From Rhodanobacteraceae bacterium (GTDB taxonomy: Bacteria; Pseudomonadota; Gammaproteobacteria; Xanthomonadales; Xanthomonadaceae), in assembly GCA_024233975.1 (NCBI GenBank), contig JACKOX010000014.1, positions 8,860-72,859 of the forward strand: a DNA stretch of 64,000 nt. The letters run 5' to 3'. A program made the translations under genes and the position numbers. Below are positions 24,797 to 34,394 of the stretch, in pieces. Numbering within the stretch: the first letter of the stretch is position 1; every line of letters starts with the position of its first letter. The notes under the pieces were generated by a model, which was given only the letters and a program-made list of their open reading frames with translations, was not told the DNA's origin and made no database searches.

Positions 24797-27700
24797 ATGC
24801 GTTTGACCACTATCAAGCTGTCCGGCTTCAAGTCCTTCGTTGACGCCACCACCCTGCATCTGCCGATGAACATGACCGGCGTGGTCGGTCCCAACGGCTG
24901 CGGCAAGTCCAACATCATCGACGCGGTGCGCTGGGTGATGGGCGAAAGCTCAGCCTCGCGCCTGCGCGGCGACAGCCTGACCGACGTGATCTTCTCCGGT
25001 TCCAGCGTGCGCAAGCCGGTGGGCAGCGCCATGGTCGAACTGGTGTTCGACAATTCCGATGGACTGGTGGCTGGCGAATACGCTGCCTTCAACGAAATCT
25101 CGGTGAAGCGCACGGTCAGCCGAGATGGCGCCTCGCAGTACTTCCTGAACGGCTCGCGCTGCCGTCGTCGCGACATCACCGACCTGTTCCTCGGTACTGG
25201 TCTCGGCCCGCGCAGTTACTCGATCATCGAGCAGGGCATGATCAGCCGCGTCATCGACGCCAAGCCGGAAGAACTGCGCATCTATCTGGAAGAAGCCGCC
25301 GGCATCTCCAAATACAAGGAGCGCCGGCGCGAGACCGAAACCCGCATCCGCCACACCCGCGAAAACCTGGAACGCCTGGACGACGTGCGCGAGGAAGTCG
25401 GCAAGCAGCTGGAGCACCTGAAGCGCCAGGCGCGCCAGGCCGAGCAGTACCAGCAGCTGAAGACCGAACAGCGGCAGAAGGATGCCGAACTGAAGGCGCT
25501 GGAGTATCGCGGCCTGGACTCCAAATTGTCCGAATTGCGTGGCCGTATGAAGGCCGACGAACTGAAGCTGGAGTCGCTGCTGGCCGATCAGCGCCAGTCC
25601 GAGGCCGCCATCGAAAGCGGTCGCCAGCAGCAGGTTGAAGCCACCGAGGCGTTGAACCAGCGCCAGTCCGAGGTGTATCAGGTCGCCGCTGAAGTGGCGC
25701 GCGTCGAACAGCAGATCGCGCATCAGAAGGAACTGCGTCAGCGCCTGGAGCGGGCCAAGGGCGAGGCCGAGAACGCTTTCGCCGAGCTTGATCGCCATCT
25801 AGGCGAGGATCAGCGTCAGCACGAAGCACTCAGTGCCGAAGTCGAGCGCGACACGCCGCAGCTGGACGCGTTGCGTGCCGAAGAGACGCAGGCCAACGAA
25901 GCGCTGCAGAAGGCCGAGGAGGCGCTCAACGGCTGGCAGCAGCGCTGGAGTGAGCAGGCCAAGCAGATCGCCGATGCCGCACAGGCCGCTGAGGTGGAGC
26001 GGACGCGCATCGACTACCTCGACCGGCAGTCGCACGAAACCGGTAAGCGCCTGGCCACGCTGGCCGAAGAGCGCAGCGGACTGGACCTGGATGCGCTGGC
26101 CTCGGCGCTGGATGACCTGCGTCGCCAGCATGAGAGCGAAAAGGAACGTGTCGAAGTGCTGGGCGGCGAGATCGACCAGCGCAAGGCCAAGGTGGCTGAA
26201 GTCACCGAACAGCAGAAGCAACAGCAGAGTGCGCTGGCCGAAACACGCCAGCAGGTGCAGGGCGCGCGCGGTCGACTGGCGTCGCTGGAAGCCCTGCAGC
26301 ACGCCGCGCTGGGTCAGGAGAAGGGCGCTGCGCTGGACTGGCTGAAGGCTGAGTCGCTCGACCAGCTGCCGCGTGCCGGTGAAAAGCTCGGCGTGGAGTC
26401 CGGTTGGGAAGTCGCGGTCGAGAACGTGCTCGGTCCGCTGCTGGAAGGCGTGCTGGTCGAAGGGCCGGATGGCCACATTGATGCGTTGGGCGCGCTGAAG
26501 GACGGTCGCCTGGCACTGTTGGCGCCTGGCGAACACGATGAGAGTTTCCAGCCGGCGGCGGATTCGCTGGCGGCCAAGGTCAGCGGCCCGGTGGTGCTGC
26601 GTCGTCTGCTGGCCGATGTCTTCGTTGCCGAAGACGCCATGGCGGCACGCTCACGTCTGAATGCTGCTTCGTTGTCGCAGTCGGTCATCACCCGCAACGG
26701 TGAATGGCTGGGCCACGGCTGGCTGCGCACCACGCGCAGCGGCGAAACGCATGGCGCGCTGGCGCGCGAGCGCGACATCCAGCAGCTGCGTCGTGACATC
26801 GATGAGCTGGTTGCCCGCGAAAAGGATCAGGTCGAAGCGCTGGAGAACCTGCGTTCGGCCCTGCTGGAAGCCGAGCAGGCGCGCGAGGAGACACAGCGTT
26901 CGTTGTACCTGGCGCATCGCAGCGCGGCCGAACTGGCCGGGCAGATGCAGAGCGGGCAGGGACGTCTTGATTCCGCTGCAGCGCGCATCCAGAAACTGGA
27001 CGACGAGCGCCAGCAGATCGAGCAACGCCGCACCGACGCCGAAGCGCAGACCCGTGAGTCACGCGCCAGGCTGGAACAGACCATCGCGAAGATGGCTGAC
27101 CTGGAAAGCGCGCGCAACGGACTGGAAACCGAGCGCCAGCAGCTGTCGCAGCAGCGCGACCAGCAGCGCGAACTGGCCCGCGCCAAGCGCCAGGCGACAC
27201 ATGAGCTGGCACTGCGTCTCGAATCGCAGCGTGCACGGCTGACCTCGCTGGCGCAGTCGGTGGAGCGCATGACCGCGCAGCGCGGCCAGCTGGAATCACG
27301 CCGTGGCGAACTCTCCGAGCAATTGGCGCAGGGCGATGCGCCAGTGGCCGATCTGGAGAAGCAGCGTCAGACCTGCCTCGACCAGCGCGTGCAGGTGGAT
27401 CGTCTCTTGTCCGAGGCGCGTTCCACGCTGGACGGTATCGAGAACCAGCTGCGCGAGCAGGAAGGCAAGCGCCAGCAGTTCGACCAGCAGGGCCTCGCCC
27501 TGCGCGAAAAGCAGAGCGCGCTGCGTCTGGAAGAGCAGGCGCTGGCGATGAAGGCCGAGAGCCTCGACCGCGGCATCGTCGATGCCGGCCTCGAGCTCAC
27601 AGCCGTCATCGAGAACCTGCCCGAAAACGCTGACGCCAGCGGCTGGCAGCAGGCGCTGGAAAGCCTGGAAAACCGTATCCGTCGTCTGGAGCCGGTCAAT

Positions 27701-28303
27701 CTGGCGGCGATCCAGGAGTTCGAGGAGCAGGGCAAGCGCAAGGAATATCTCGATTCGCAGCATGGCGATCTGACCTCGGCGCTGGAAACGCTGGAAACCG
27801 CGATCCGCAAGATCGACCGCGAAACCCGCGGCCGCTTCAAGGACACCTTCGACCGCGTCAACAGCGGTCTGCAGGAGCTATATCCGCGTCTGTTTGGCGG
27901 CGGCCACGCCTACCTCGACCTGACCGGCGAAGACCTGCTCGACACCGGCGTGTCGATCATGGCGCGCCCGCCGGGCAAGCGTGTGTCCAACATCAACCTG
28001 CTGTCGGGTGGTGAGAAAGCGCTGACTGCCGTGGCGCTGGTGTTCGCCATCTTCCGCCTGAATCCGGCGCCGTTCTGCATGCTCGACGAGGTCGACGCGC
28101 CGCTGGACGAGGCCAACGTCGGCCGATTCTGCGCGATGGTCAGCGAGATGAGTGAGCGCGTGCAGTTCCTGTTCGTCACCCACAACAAGGCGACGATGGA
28201 AGCCGCGCACCAGCTGGCCGGCGTCACCATGCGCGAGCCGGGTGTGTCGCGACTGGTCAGCGTCGATCTCGACGAAGCCACGCGACTTGCGGGTGCGGCC
28301 TGA
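24797..28303 (+). CDS. smc: Chromosome segregation ATPase SMC
   Basis: The 1168-residue protein has the N-terminal Walker A GPNGCGKSNIIDAVRW (about 32-47) and long coiled coils at about 170-510 and 670-1000. A hinge lies near 520-670. The C-terminal head has the signature LLSGGEKALTA and Walker B FCMLDEVDAPLDEANV. It works with ScpA and ScpB, both encoded nearby, in loop extrusion and segregation. The ATG at 24797 starts exactly at MRLTTIKLSGFKSF, the conserved first strand; an upstream GTG/ATG adds 26 non-conserved residues. zipA follows. Confidence 0.97.
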   Translation: MRLTTIKLSGFKSFVDATTLHLPMNMTGVVGPNGCGKSNIIDAVRWVMGESSASRLRGDSLTDVIFSGSSVRKPVGSAMVELVFDNSDGLVAGEYAAFNEISVKRTVSRDGASQYFLNGSRCRRRDITDLFLGTGLGPRSYSIIEQGMISRVIDAKPEELRIYLEEAAGISKYKERRRETETRIRHTRENLERLDDVREEVGKQLEHLKRQARQAEQYQQLKTEQRQKDAELKALEYRGLDSKLSELRGRMKADELKLESLLADQRQSEAAIESGRQQQVEATEALNQRQSEVYQVAAEVARVEQQIAHQKELRQRLERAKGEAENAFAELDRHLGEDQRQHEALSAEVERDTPQLDALRAEETQANEALQKAEEALNGWQQRWSEQAKQIADAAQAAEVERTRIDYLDRQSHETGKRLATLAEERSGLDLDALASALDDLRRQHESEKERVEVLGGEIDQRKAKVAEVTEQQKQQQSALAETRQQVQGARGRLASLEALQHAALGQEKGAALDWLKAESLDQLPRAGEKLGVESGWEVAVENVLGPLLEGVLVEGPDGHIDALGALKDGRLALLAPGEHDESFQPAADSLAAKVSGPVVLRRLLADVFVAEDAMAARSRLNAASLSQSVITRNGEWLGHGWLRTTRSGETHGALARERDIQQLRRDIDELVAREKDQVEALENLRSALLEAEQAREETQRSLYLAHRSAAELAGQMQSGQGRLDSAAARIQKLDDERQQIEQRRTDAEAQTRESRARLEQTIAKMADLESARNGLETERQQLSQQRDQQRELARAKRQATHELALRLESQRARLTSLAQSVERMTAQRGQLESRRGELSEQLAQGDAPVADLEKQRQTCLDQRVQVDRLLSEARSTLDGIENQLREQEGKRQQFDQQGLALREKQSALRLEEQALAMKAESLDRGIVDAGLELTAVIENLPENADASGWQQALESLENRIRRLEPVNLAAIQEFEEQGKRKEYLDSQHGDLTSALETLETAIRKIDRETRGRFKDTFDRVNSGLQELYPRLFGGGHAYLDLTGEDLLDTGVSIMARPPGKRVSNINLLSGGEKALTAVALVFAIFRLNPAPFCMLDEVDAPLDEANVGRFCAMVSEMSERVQFLFVTHNKATMEAAHQLAGVTMREPGVSRLVSVDLDEATRLAGAA

Positions 28304-28382
28304 GCGTACGGACTGAATCTCACGTGATGGGTGGATCGCCAGACTCGGCGGTCTGCCGGGTTTTCGGATAGGCTTTCGCACC

Positions 28383-29111
28383 ATGGATTCCACCCAGCTT
28401 CGCATCATCATCATCATTGCCGGCCTGTTGCTGCTGGCGGGCATTGCCTTTTTCGGGCGTCCAAAGAAACCCGACCAGGGCAAGCGCAAGGCCAAGGGCG
28501 TGCCGCGCGAGCGCGTGGAACCGCGTCTTGGCGACGGTAGTGGCGAACACGATGGCCTGGCCGATCCGGCATCGGGCCTGCAGTCCGAGCTGGAACTGGT
28601 CGAAGCGACGCTGTCCGGGCACGACCGCATCGACCTGCCGCGGCGCACGCCGGAGCGCAAGGTCACCGCGGAGGAAGCGGGTTTTGACCGCATCATCACG
28701 CTGTTCGTGGCGGCCCGCGAAGGCGAGACGATCCGCGGGTCTGATCTGGTCGTGGCCGCCGAGAAGGCCGGCCTGTATTTCGGTGACATGGGCATCTTCC
28801 ATCGCCGCACCGACGGCAACAGTGGTCCGGCCATCTTCAGCGTGGCCAGCATGGTCAAGCCGGGCAGCTTCGACATGAGCCGCATCAACGAGCTGCGCGT
28901 GCCGGGCCTGAGCTTTTTCATGGCGCTGCCGGGGCCGATCCCGGCGCTGGATGCCTGGGAAGCGATGCTGCCGACGGCGCAGCGTCTGGCCGAGCTGCTG
29001 GACTGCAACGTGCTCGACGAGGAGCACAACGCACTGGGCCGCCAGCGGATCGCGCACATCCGCGACCAGCTACGTGGCTACGACCGCAAGCGCGAGTCGC
29101 AGGGCCACTGA
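28383..29111 (+). CDS. zipA: Cell division protein ZipA
   Basis: This 242-residue bitopic protein has an N-terminal membrane helix (about 7-24). A short charged linker and the C-terminal FtsZ-binding domain (about 100-235; FDRIITLFVAAREGETIRGSD, FSVASMVKPGSFD, PGLSFFMALPGP) follow. ZipA anchors FtsZ to the membrane and supports septum assembly. The linker is short compared with E. coli ZipA. The order smc-zipA-ligA is conserved in gammaproteobacteria. The stop is 17 bases before the ligA start. Confidence 0.93.
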   Translation: MDSTQLRIIIIIAGLLLLAGIAFFGRPKKPDQGKRKAKGVPRERVEPRLGDGSGEHDGLADPASGLQSELELVEATLSGHDRIDLPRRTPERKVTAEEAGFDRIITLFVAAREGETIRGSDLVVAAEKAGLYFGDMGIFHRRTDGNSGPAIFSVASMVKPGSFDMSRINELRVPGLSFFMALPGPIPALDAWEAMLPTAQRLAELLDCNVLDEEHNALGRQRIAHIRDQLRGYDRKRESQGH

Positions 29112-29128
29112 GCGGCTGGACGGAATCC

Positions 29129-31471
29129 GTGGCGACCGATCCGCGCCAGCGCGTTGCCGAGCTGCGCGCGCAGATCAGTGACGCCAATTACCGCTACCAC
29201 GTGCTCGACGATCCGGCGATTCCTGACGCCGAATACGATCGATTGATGCGCGAACTGGAAGCGCTGGAGACGGCGCATCCAGAGCTCGATGATCCCGACT
29301 CCCCCACGCATCGCGTTGGCGAGAAGCCCGACAGTGGCTTCGCCGAGGTGCGGCATGCGATCCCGATGCTGTCGTTGTCCAATGCCTTCAGCGACGAGGA
29401 GGTAGGCGACTTCGTGCGCCGCATCCGCGACACGCTGGGCGAGGACGAACCAGCGTTCAGTGCCGAGCCCAAGCTCGACGGCCTGGCGATCAGCCTGCGC
29501 TATGAGGACGGTCGGCTGGTGCAGGGTGCCACGCGCGGCGACGGCGCCACCGGCGAGGATGTCACCGCCAATCTGCGGACCATTCGGGCCATCCCTTTGC
29601 GATTGCGCGGCGAGGGCTGGCCGGCGCTGCTTGAAGTGCGTGGCGAGGTCTACATGCCTCGAGCCGGCTTCGAGAAATTCAACGAGCATGCGCTGGCGCA
29701 TGGCGAGAAGCCGCTGGCGAATCCGCGCAACGGCGCGGCGGGTTCGTTGCGCCAACTGGACCCCGGCATCACGGCGAAGCGTCCGCTGGCCTTCTACGCC
29801 TATTCGGTGGGCGAGGTCAGCGATGGCGCCTTGCCGGCCACCCACAGCGAAACGCTGGCCCGCCTGCGCGGCTGGGGCTTTCCGGTCAGTCCGCTGGTGC
29901 AACGTGCAACGGGCCTGTCCGGCCTGCTCGACTATTACGCCGACATCGGTAGCAAGCGTGATGGCCTGCCGTATGACATCGATGGCGTGGTCTACAAGCT
30001 GGATCGCTACGATGAGCAGGCCGAGCTCGGTTTCGTCGCGCGCGCGCCGCGCTGGGCGCTGGCGCACAAGTTTCCGGCACAGGAACAGCTGACTACGGTC
30101 GAGGCGATCGACGTGCAGGTCGGCCGCACCGGCGCGATCACGCCGGTTGCGCGTCTCACCCCCGTGCATGTGGCTGGCGTCACCGTCACCAATGCCACGC
30201 TGCACAACGCCGATCAGGTCGCGCGGCTGGATGTCCGCGTTGGCGATACCGTGATCGTGCGTCGTGCCGGCGATGTCATCCCCGAAGTGGTGCGCGTGCT
30301 GCCCGAGAAGCGGCCCGCTGGCAGCAAGCCATGGCACATGCCGGAAACCTGTCCGGTGTGTGGTTCGCATGTAGTGCGCGAGGAAGGCGAGGCGGTGTCG
30401 CGTTGTTCGGGCGGCCTGTTCTGCCGAGCACAGCGCGTCGAAGCCCTGATTCACTTCGCCTCGCGTCGCGCCATGGACATCGAAGGCCTCGGCAGCCGTT
30501 TATGCGAGGACCTGAGTGAGTTCGGTTATGTCGAAACCGTCGCCGGTCTCTACAGGCTGACGCTGGACGACCTGCTGGAAATGAAGCGCCGCGCCGAGGA
30601 GCGCGATGGCGCGGTCCCGGAGACGGTAAAGGCCGGCAAGATCGCCACCAAGTGGGCGGAGAACCTGATCGAGGCGATCGAGGCCAGCAAGCAGACCACG
30701 CTGCCGCGGCTGCTGTTTGCCCTCGGCGTGAACCAGATCGGCGAGGAAACTGCCAAGCGTCTGGGGCAGACCTTCGGCAGTCTCGACATCATCCGCCACC
30801 TGCCGGATGAGCTTCTGCTGGCGGCGGACGACGTTGGCCCAACCGTGGCCGCTTCCATCTCGAGCTTTTTCGCCGAGCCGGGTAACCAGCAGGTGATCGA
30901 TGCGCTGCTGGCCGCTGGCGTGACGCTCACCGACGATGCGCCGCCATCCGCGAAGCTGCGCGCCGTGTTCGGGCCGGACTACCTGCTGTCGAAGGCGGAC
31001 ATCAAGCATCTGGGGCAGAAGGGCGCGGCGCGGCTGGTCGAGACGTTTCCGACGCTGGATGCGCTGCTCGCCGCAAACGACGAGCAATGGACACAGGCTG
31101 GTGCCAGCAAGGCGGCCTGCGCCAGCCTGCTCGCGCTGCGGAATGATCCTGCGCGCGTCGCGCATCTGCGCGAAGTCGAGCGTCGTCTCCAGGCGTTGCT
31201 GGCAGCCTTGCCGGAGATCGTCGAGCAGGCAGCCGGACCGCTGGATGGCCAGACTGCCGTCCTCACCGGCACGCTGGCCAGCATGGCCCGTGATGAAGCC
31301 AAGGCGCGGCTGGAAGCGCTGGGCGCAAAGGTGGCTGGTAGCGTGTCCAAGAAGACCAGCTTTGTGGTCGCCGGCAGCGAAGCCGGCTCCAAACTGGACA
31401 AGGCCCAAACGCTGGGCGTGCCGGTCTGGGACGAGGAACGGTTGCTGGCCTTTCTCACCGAGCATGAATAA
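29129..31471 (+). CDS. ligA: NAD-dependent DNA ligase LigA
   Basis: The 780-residue enzyme joins nicked DNA with NAD as cofactor. The adenylated lysine is Lys115 in AEPKLDGLAISLRY. The N-terminal Ia domain, OB fold, zinc finger (CPVCGSHV and later cysteines, about 405-435), helix-hairpin-helix region and C-terminal BRCT domain (about 700-780, LDGQTAVLTGTL) are all present. It is longer than E. coli LigA by about 110 residues, as in xanthomonads. The GTG start at 29129 sits 17 bases after zipA. Confidence 0.97.
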   Translation: MATDPRQRVAELRAQISDANYRYHVLDDPAIPDAEYDRLMRELEALETAHPELDDPDSPTHRVGEKPDSGFAEVRHAIPMLSLSNAFSDEEVGDFVRRIRDTLGEDEPAFSAEPKLDGLAISLRYEDGRLVQGATRGDGATGEDVTANLRTIRAIPLRLRGEGWPALLEVRGEVYMPRAGFEKFNEHALAHGEKPLANPRNGAAGSLRQLDPGITAKRPLAFYAYSVGEVSDGALPATHSETLARLRGWGFPVSPLVQRATGLSGLLDYYADIGSKRDGLPYDIDGVVYKLDRYDEQAELGFVARAPRWALAHKFPAQEQLTTVEAIDVQVGRTGAITPVARLTPVHVAGVTVTNATLHNADQVARLDVRVGDTVIVRRAGDVIPEVVRVLPEKRPAGSKPWHMPETCPVCGSHVVREEGEAVSRCSGGLFCRAQRVEALIHFASRRAMDIEGLGSRLCEDLSEFGYVETVAGLYRLTLDDLLEMKRRAEERDGAVPETVKAGKIATKWAENLIEAIEASKQTTLPRLLFALGVNQIGEETAKRLGQTFGSLDIIRHLPDELLLAADDVGPTVAASISSFFAEPGNQQVIDALLAAGVTLTDDAPPSAKLRAVFGPDYLLSKADIKHLGQKGAARLVETFPTLDALLAANDEQWTQAGASKAACASLLALRNDPARVAHLREVERRLQALLAALPEIVEQAAGPLDGQTAVLTGTLASMARDEAKARLEALGAKVAGSVSKKTSFVVAGSEAGSKLDKAQTLGVPVWDEERLLAFLTEHE

Positions 31472-31547
31472 CCGCCGTGTTTGGCGTTAGTCTGGTATCC
31501 GTCATGGTCCGGGGCAGTCCGGGCCAAGCCCTGGAGATCACTACCAC

Positions 31548-32522
31548 ATGAGTTCGTGGCAACCCACTGCCAGTATTGAAGCGCTCAGACTGCGCGCCGA
31601 GGTGAATGCCACCATCCGTTCGTTCTTCGCCGAACGCAACGTGCTGGAGGTGGAGACGCCGGTGCTGTCACAGGCGGGCAACAGCGACCCGAACATCCTG
31701 AGCTTCAGCACGGCCTTCGATGGGCCGGTGGCTGGCGGTGAAAGGCAGCGCTGGCTGCGAACCTCGCCGGAATACGCGATGAAGCGCCTGCTGGCCGCGG
31801 GCGTTGGCGATTGTTACGAGCTGGGTCGCGTGTTCCGTAACGGTGAGGCCGGGCGTCGGCACAACCCCGAGTTCACGTTGCTGGAGTGGTATCGCCTGGG
31901 CTGGGACGAGCACACGCTGATGCTCGAAGTGGCCAGCCTGGTGCGCAAGCTGCTGGTGATGCAGGGCATTTCCTGCCATGTGCGCAAATGCAGCTATCGG
32001 CAGCTGTTTCGCGAGGCGCTGGACATCGATCCGTTCGCCGCCGATCCCTACGAGCTGATGGCACCACTCAGCATTTTCGGCATCGATGACGCTGGCCTCA
32101 CCCGCGACGACTGGCTGGACCTGCTGCTGACGCATCTGATCCAGCCCAGCTTCCCGGCCGACCAACTGCTGCTGCTGTACGACTATCCGGCCAGCCAGGC
32201 TGCTCTGGCGCGCACGCGTCAGGGCGACGGTGGCAAGGTGGCCGCGCGTTTCGAGGTGTTCCTGGGTTCGGTGGAGCTGGCCAACGGCTACCACGAACTG
32301 GGCGACGCGGCCGAACAGCGACGTCGTTTCGAAGCCGACCGCAAGCGCCGTGCCGAGGCCGGGCAGGAGCTGGCTCCGCTGGACGAGAACCTGCTGGCCG
32401 CTCTGGAACACGGGTTGCACGAGTGCGCGGGCGTTGCCCTGGGTCTGGATCGACTGCTGGTCGCCATGCTGGACGACGACCACCTGGACGCGGCGCTGGC
32501 GTTTCCCTTCGAGCGCGCCTGA
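31548..32522 (+). CDS. epmA: Elongation factor P--(R)-beta-lysine ligase EpmA
   Basis: This 324-residue class II aminoacyl-tRNA synthetase paralogue lacks the anticodon-binding domain. It has motif 2 (YELGRVFRNGEAGRRHNPEF) and motif 3 (GVALGLDRLLV). EpmA attaches beta-lysine to a lysine of EF-P, so translation through polyproline is rescued. The length matches the family. The epmB and efp partners are not in this window. Confidence 0.94.
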   Translation: MSSWQPTASIEALRLRAEVNATIRSFFAERNVLEVETPVLSQAGNSDPNILSFSTAFDGPVAGGERQRWLRTSPEYAMKRLLAAGVGDCYELGRVFRNGEAGRRHNPEFTLLEWYRLGWDEHTLMLEVASLVRKLLVMQGISCHVRKCSYRQLFREALDIDPFAADPYELMAPLSIFGIDDAGLTRDDWLDLLLTHLIQPSFPADQLLLLYDYPASQAALARTRQGDGGKVAARFEVFLGSVELANGYHELGDAAEQRRRFEADRKRRAEAGQELAPLDENLLAALEHGLHECAGVALGLDRLLVAMLDDDHLDAALAFPFERA

Positions 32523-32547
32523 GCTTACGTATCCGGCGAGTCGTGGC

Positions 32548-34287
32548 CTATCGTGGCCCGGCAGCGACCACGCGGTTGCGGCCGCTCTGTTTGGCCCGGT
32601 ACAGCGCGGCATCGGCGGCTCGCAGCAGGCTGGATGGGTCGGTGCCATCGCTCGGATAGCTGGACAGGCCGATCGAAACGGTCACTGGTGGCAGGCGCCG
32701 TCCATTGTTGTCCACCACCATCGCTTCCACTGCTGCGCGGATCTCCTCGGCCCGCGCGGCACCGCCGTCCGGTGGCATTTCCGGCAGGATCAGCGTGAAT
32801 TCCTCGCCGCCATAACGGCAGGCGATGTCCTCGTGGCGCGAATGCGCGGTCAGCACCTGCGCGAAACGGCTGAGCACGGCGTCGCCGCCATCGTGGCCAT
32901 GCTGGTCGTTGAACTGCTTGAAGTGGTCGACGTCGAGCATCAGTAGGGCCAGTGGCCGGCCACGACGTTCACAGCGAGCCAGTTCACGCTGCAGCGATTC
33001 TTCGAGATAGCGGCGGTTGAACAGGCCGGTCAGCGAGTCGCGAATGCTCTGCGAGCGTAACGTGTCCTGCAGTTTGAGGTTGGACAGCGCCAGCGCGAGC
33101 TGCTCGACCAGGGCTGCAGCGATTTCGCGGCGGCTGGGCGGGCGTTTTTCGGGCGGTATGTCGCGATCGGCGTCGGTGACTGCGCGAGAGAGATAGACGA
33201 AACCGATGGTTTCGCCGTGTGCCGTGATCGGTACGCAGACCGCGATGGCCGGATGGTCCGGGTCGCGCGGCGCATGCGCACAATGGGTATCGCCATCGCG
33301 ATCATCCACCGAATGCGGCTGCCCGCGGCGCAAGGCCCAGCAGTCCGCGGTAGGGACGGGCGCCTCGCTGGGCAAGGCCTGTTCGCCCCAGTCCAGCACG
33401 CGTTCGGCGAGGTCGCGCGACGGGCGCAGCAGGAACACGCTGCCGCCGAAGGCCGGCAGCAGGCGATGGAAGGTGTCGGCCGTCACCGTCAGCGCCTCGT
33501 CCACGCTGCGGCAGCTCTGCAGCATGCCGGCGTACTGGCTGAGCTCCCGGGTATCGGTACCGGCACGACGTAGCTGCGCGACGGATTCCTCCAACTGCGC
33601 ATTGATGCGACCGGCAGTGCGTTCGGCGCGTCGTCGCTGCGCGTTCTCGCGCAGGATGCCGGCGAACACCAGCAGCAGCAGGCCGCCGCTGATCAGGATG
33701 CCGAGAATGGTCTGCGACTGCAGCCGACGCAGGCTGTTCTCGGAGCTGCGGTTGCGTTCGGCCAGTTCGCGGCGTTCTTCGGACTGCATGACGTCGGAGA
33801 TCTCCGCGATCTCGGTCATCAGGCGCTTGCCTTCGGACTTGCTGACTTCCTCGCGGGCCGAGTCGAAGCCGTGCTCCCGGTAGCGGCGCAGGATATCCAT
33901 GGCGATGTCGAGGCGGGATTGCGTCGCCGCCTTCAGGGCGCGCATGCGCTCGCTCTGCTCGGGGTTGTCGGCTAGCGCCTGCTCGAGCCGTGCCACCAGT
34001 CCATGGACGCGGGGAATGGCGGCGAAGAACTCATCCTCAAGTTCCGACGTGCCGGTCAGCAGGAAGCCCCGCTGAGCCGATTCCGCGTCCTTGATCGCCG
34101 CATACAGCGACTGGATCAGCGACAGGTTCTCATGGGTGCGGTCAAGCCAGTGGCTGTCTTCGACATAGGCCTGGCTGCGTTCGCTGACCGAATAGCCAAC
34201 CTGGACCAGGATGAAGCTGGCCGCCGCCAGGCCGAGGAAAATCATCAGCCGGGAGTCGAACAATGTCTTGGCGAGCTTGAATGACAT
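32548..34287 (-). CDS. Membrane diguanylate cyclase (CHASE3-GAF-GGDEF)
   Basis: The 579-residue protein has two membrane helices (about 12-32 and 195-215) that flank a CHASE3-like periplasmic domain (DAESAQRGFLLTGTSELE). A linker, a GAF domain (about 250-385) and a GGDEF domain (about 405-575) follow. The active-site signature is RYGGEEF near residue 490, and an RxxD inhibitory site (RHED) lies five residues before it. It is therefore predicted to make cyclic di-GMP with product inhibition. ATG at 34287 is the likely start. The input signal is unknown. Confidence 0.92.
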   Translation of the reverse strand: MSFKLAKTLFDSRLMIFLGLAAASFILVQVGYSVSERSQAYVEDSHWLDRTHENLSLIQSLYAAIKDAESAQRGFLLTGTSELEDEFFAAIPRVHGLVARLEQALADNPEQSERMRALKAATQSRLDIAMDILRRYREHGFDSAREEVSKSEGKRLMTEIAEISDVMQSEERRELAERNRSSENSLRRLQSQTILGILISGGLLLLVFAGILRENAQRRRAERTAGRINAQLEESVAQLRRAGTDTRELSQYAGMLQSCRSVDEALTVTADTFHRLLPAFGGSVFLLRPSRDLAERVLDWGEQALPSEAPVPTADCWALRRGQPHSVDDRDGDTHCAHAPRDPDHPAIAVCVPITAHGETIGFVYLSRAVTDADRDIPPEKRPPSRREIAAALVEQLALALSNLKLQDTLRSQSIRDSLTGLFNRRYLEESLQRELARCERRGRPLALLMLDVDHFKQFNDQHGHDGGDAVLSRFAQVLTAHSRHEDIACRYGGEEFTLILPEMPPDGGAARAEEIRAAVEAMVVDNNGRRLPPVTVSIGLSSYPSDGTDPSSLLRAADAALYRAKQSGRNRVVAAGPR

Positions 34288-34394
34288 GGAAACCGGATAG
34301 GAGCGGGCGGGCCGGAGGCGGCCTCCAGAATCCATATTTTAGGTTTTCCGGGCGGCGTCTGCCTGCTCCGGAAGTCTGTCTGTCGGCGGCGTCG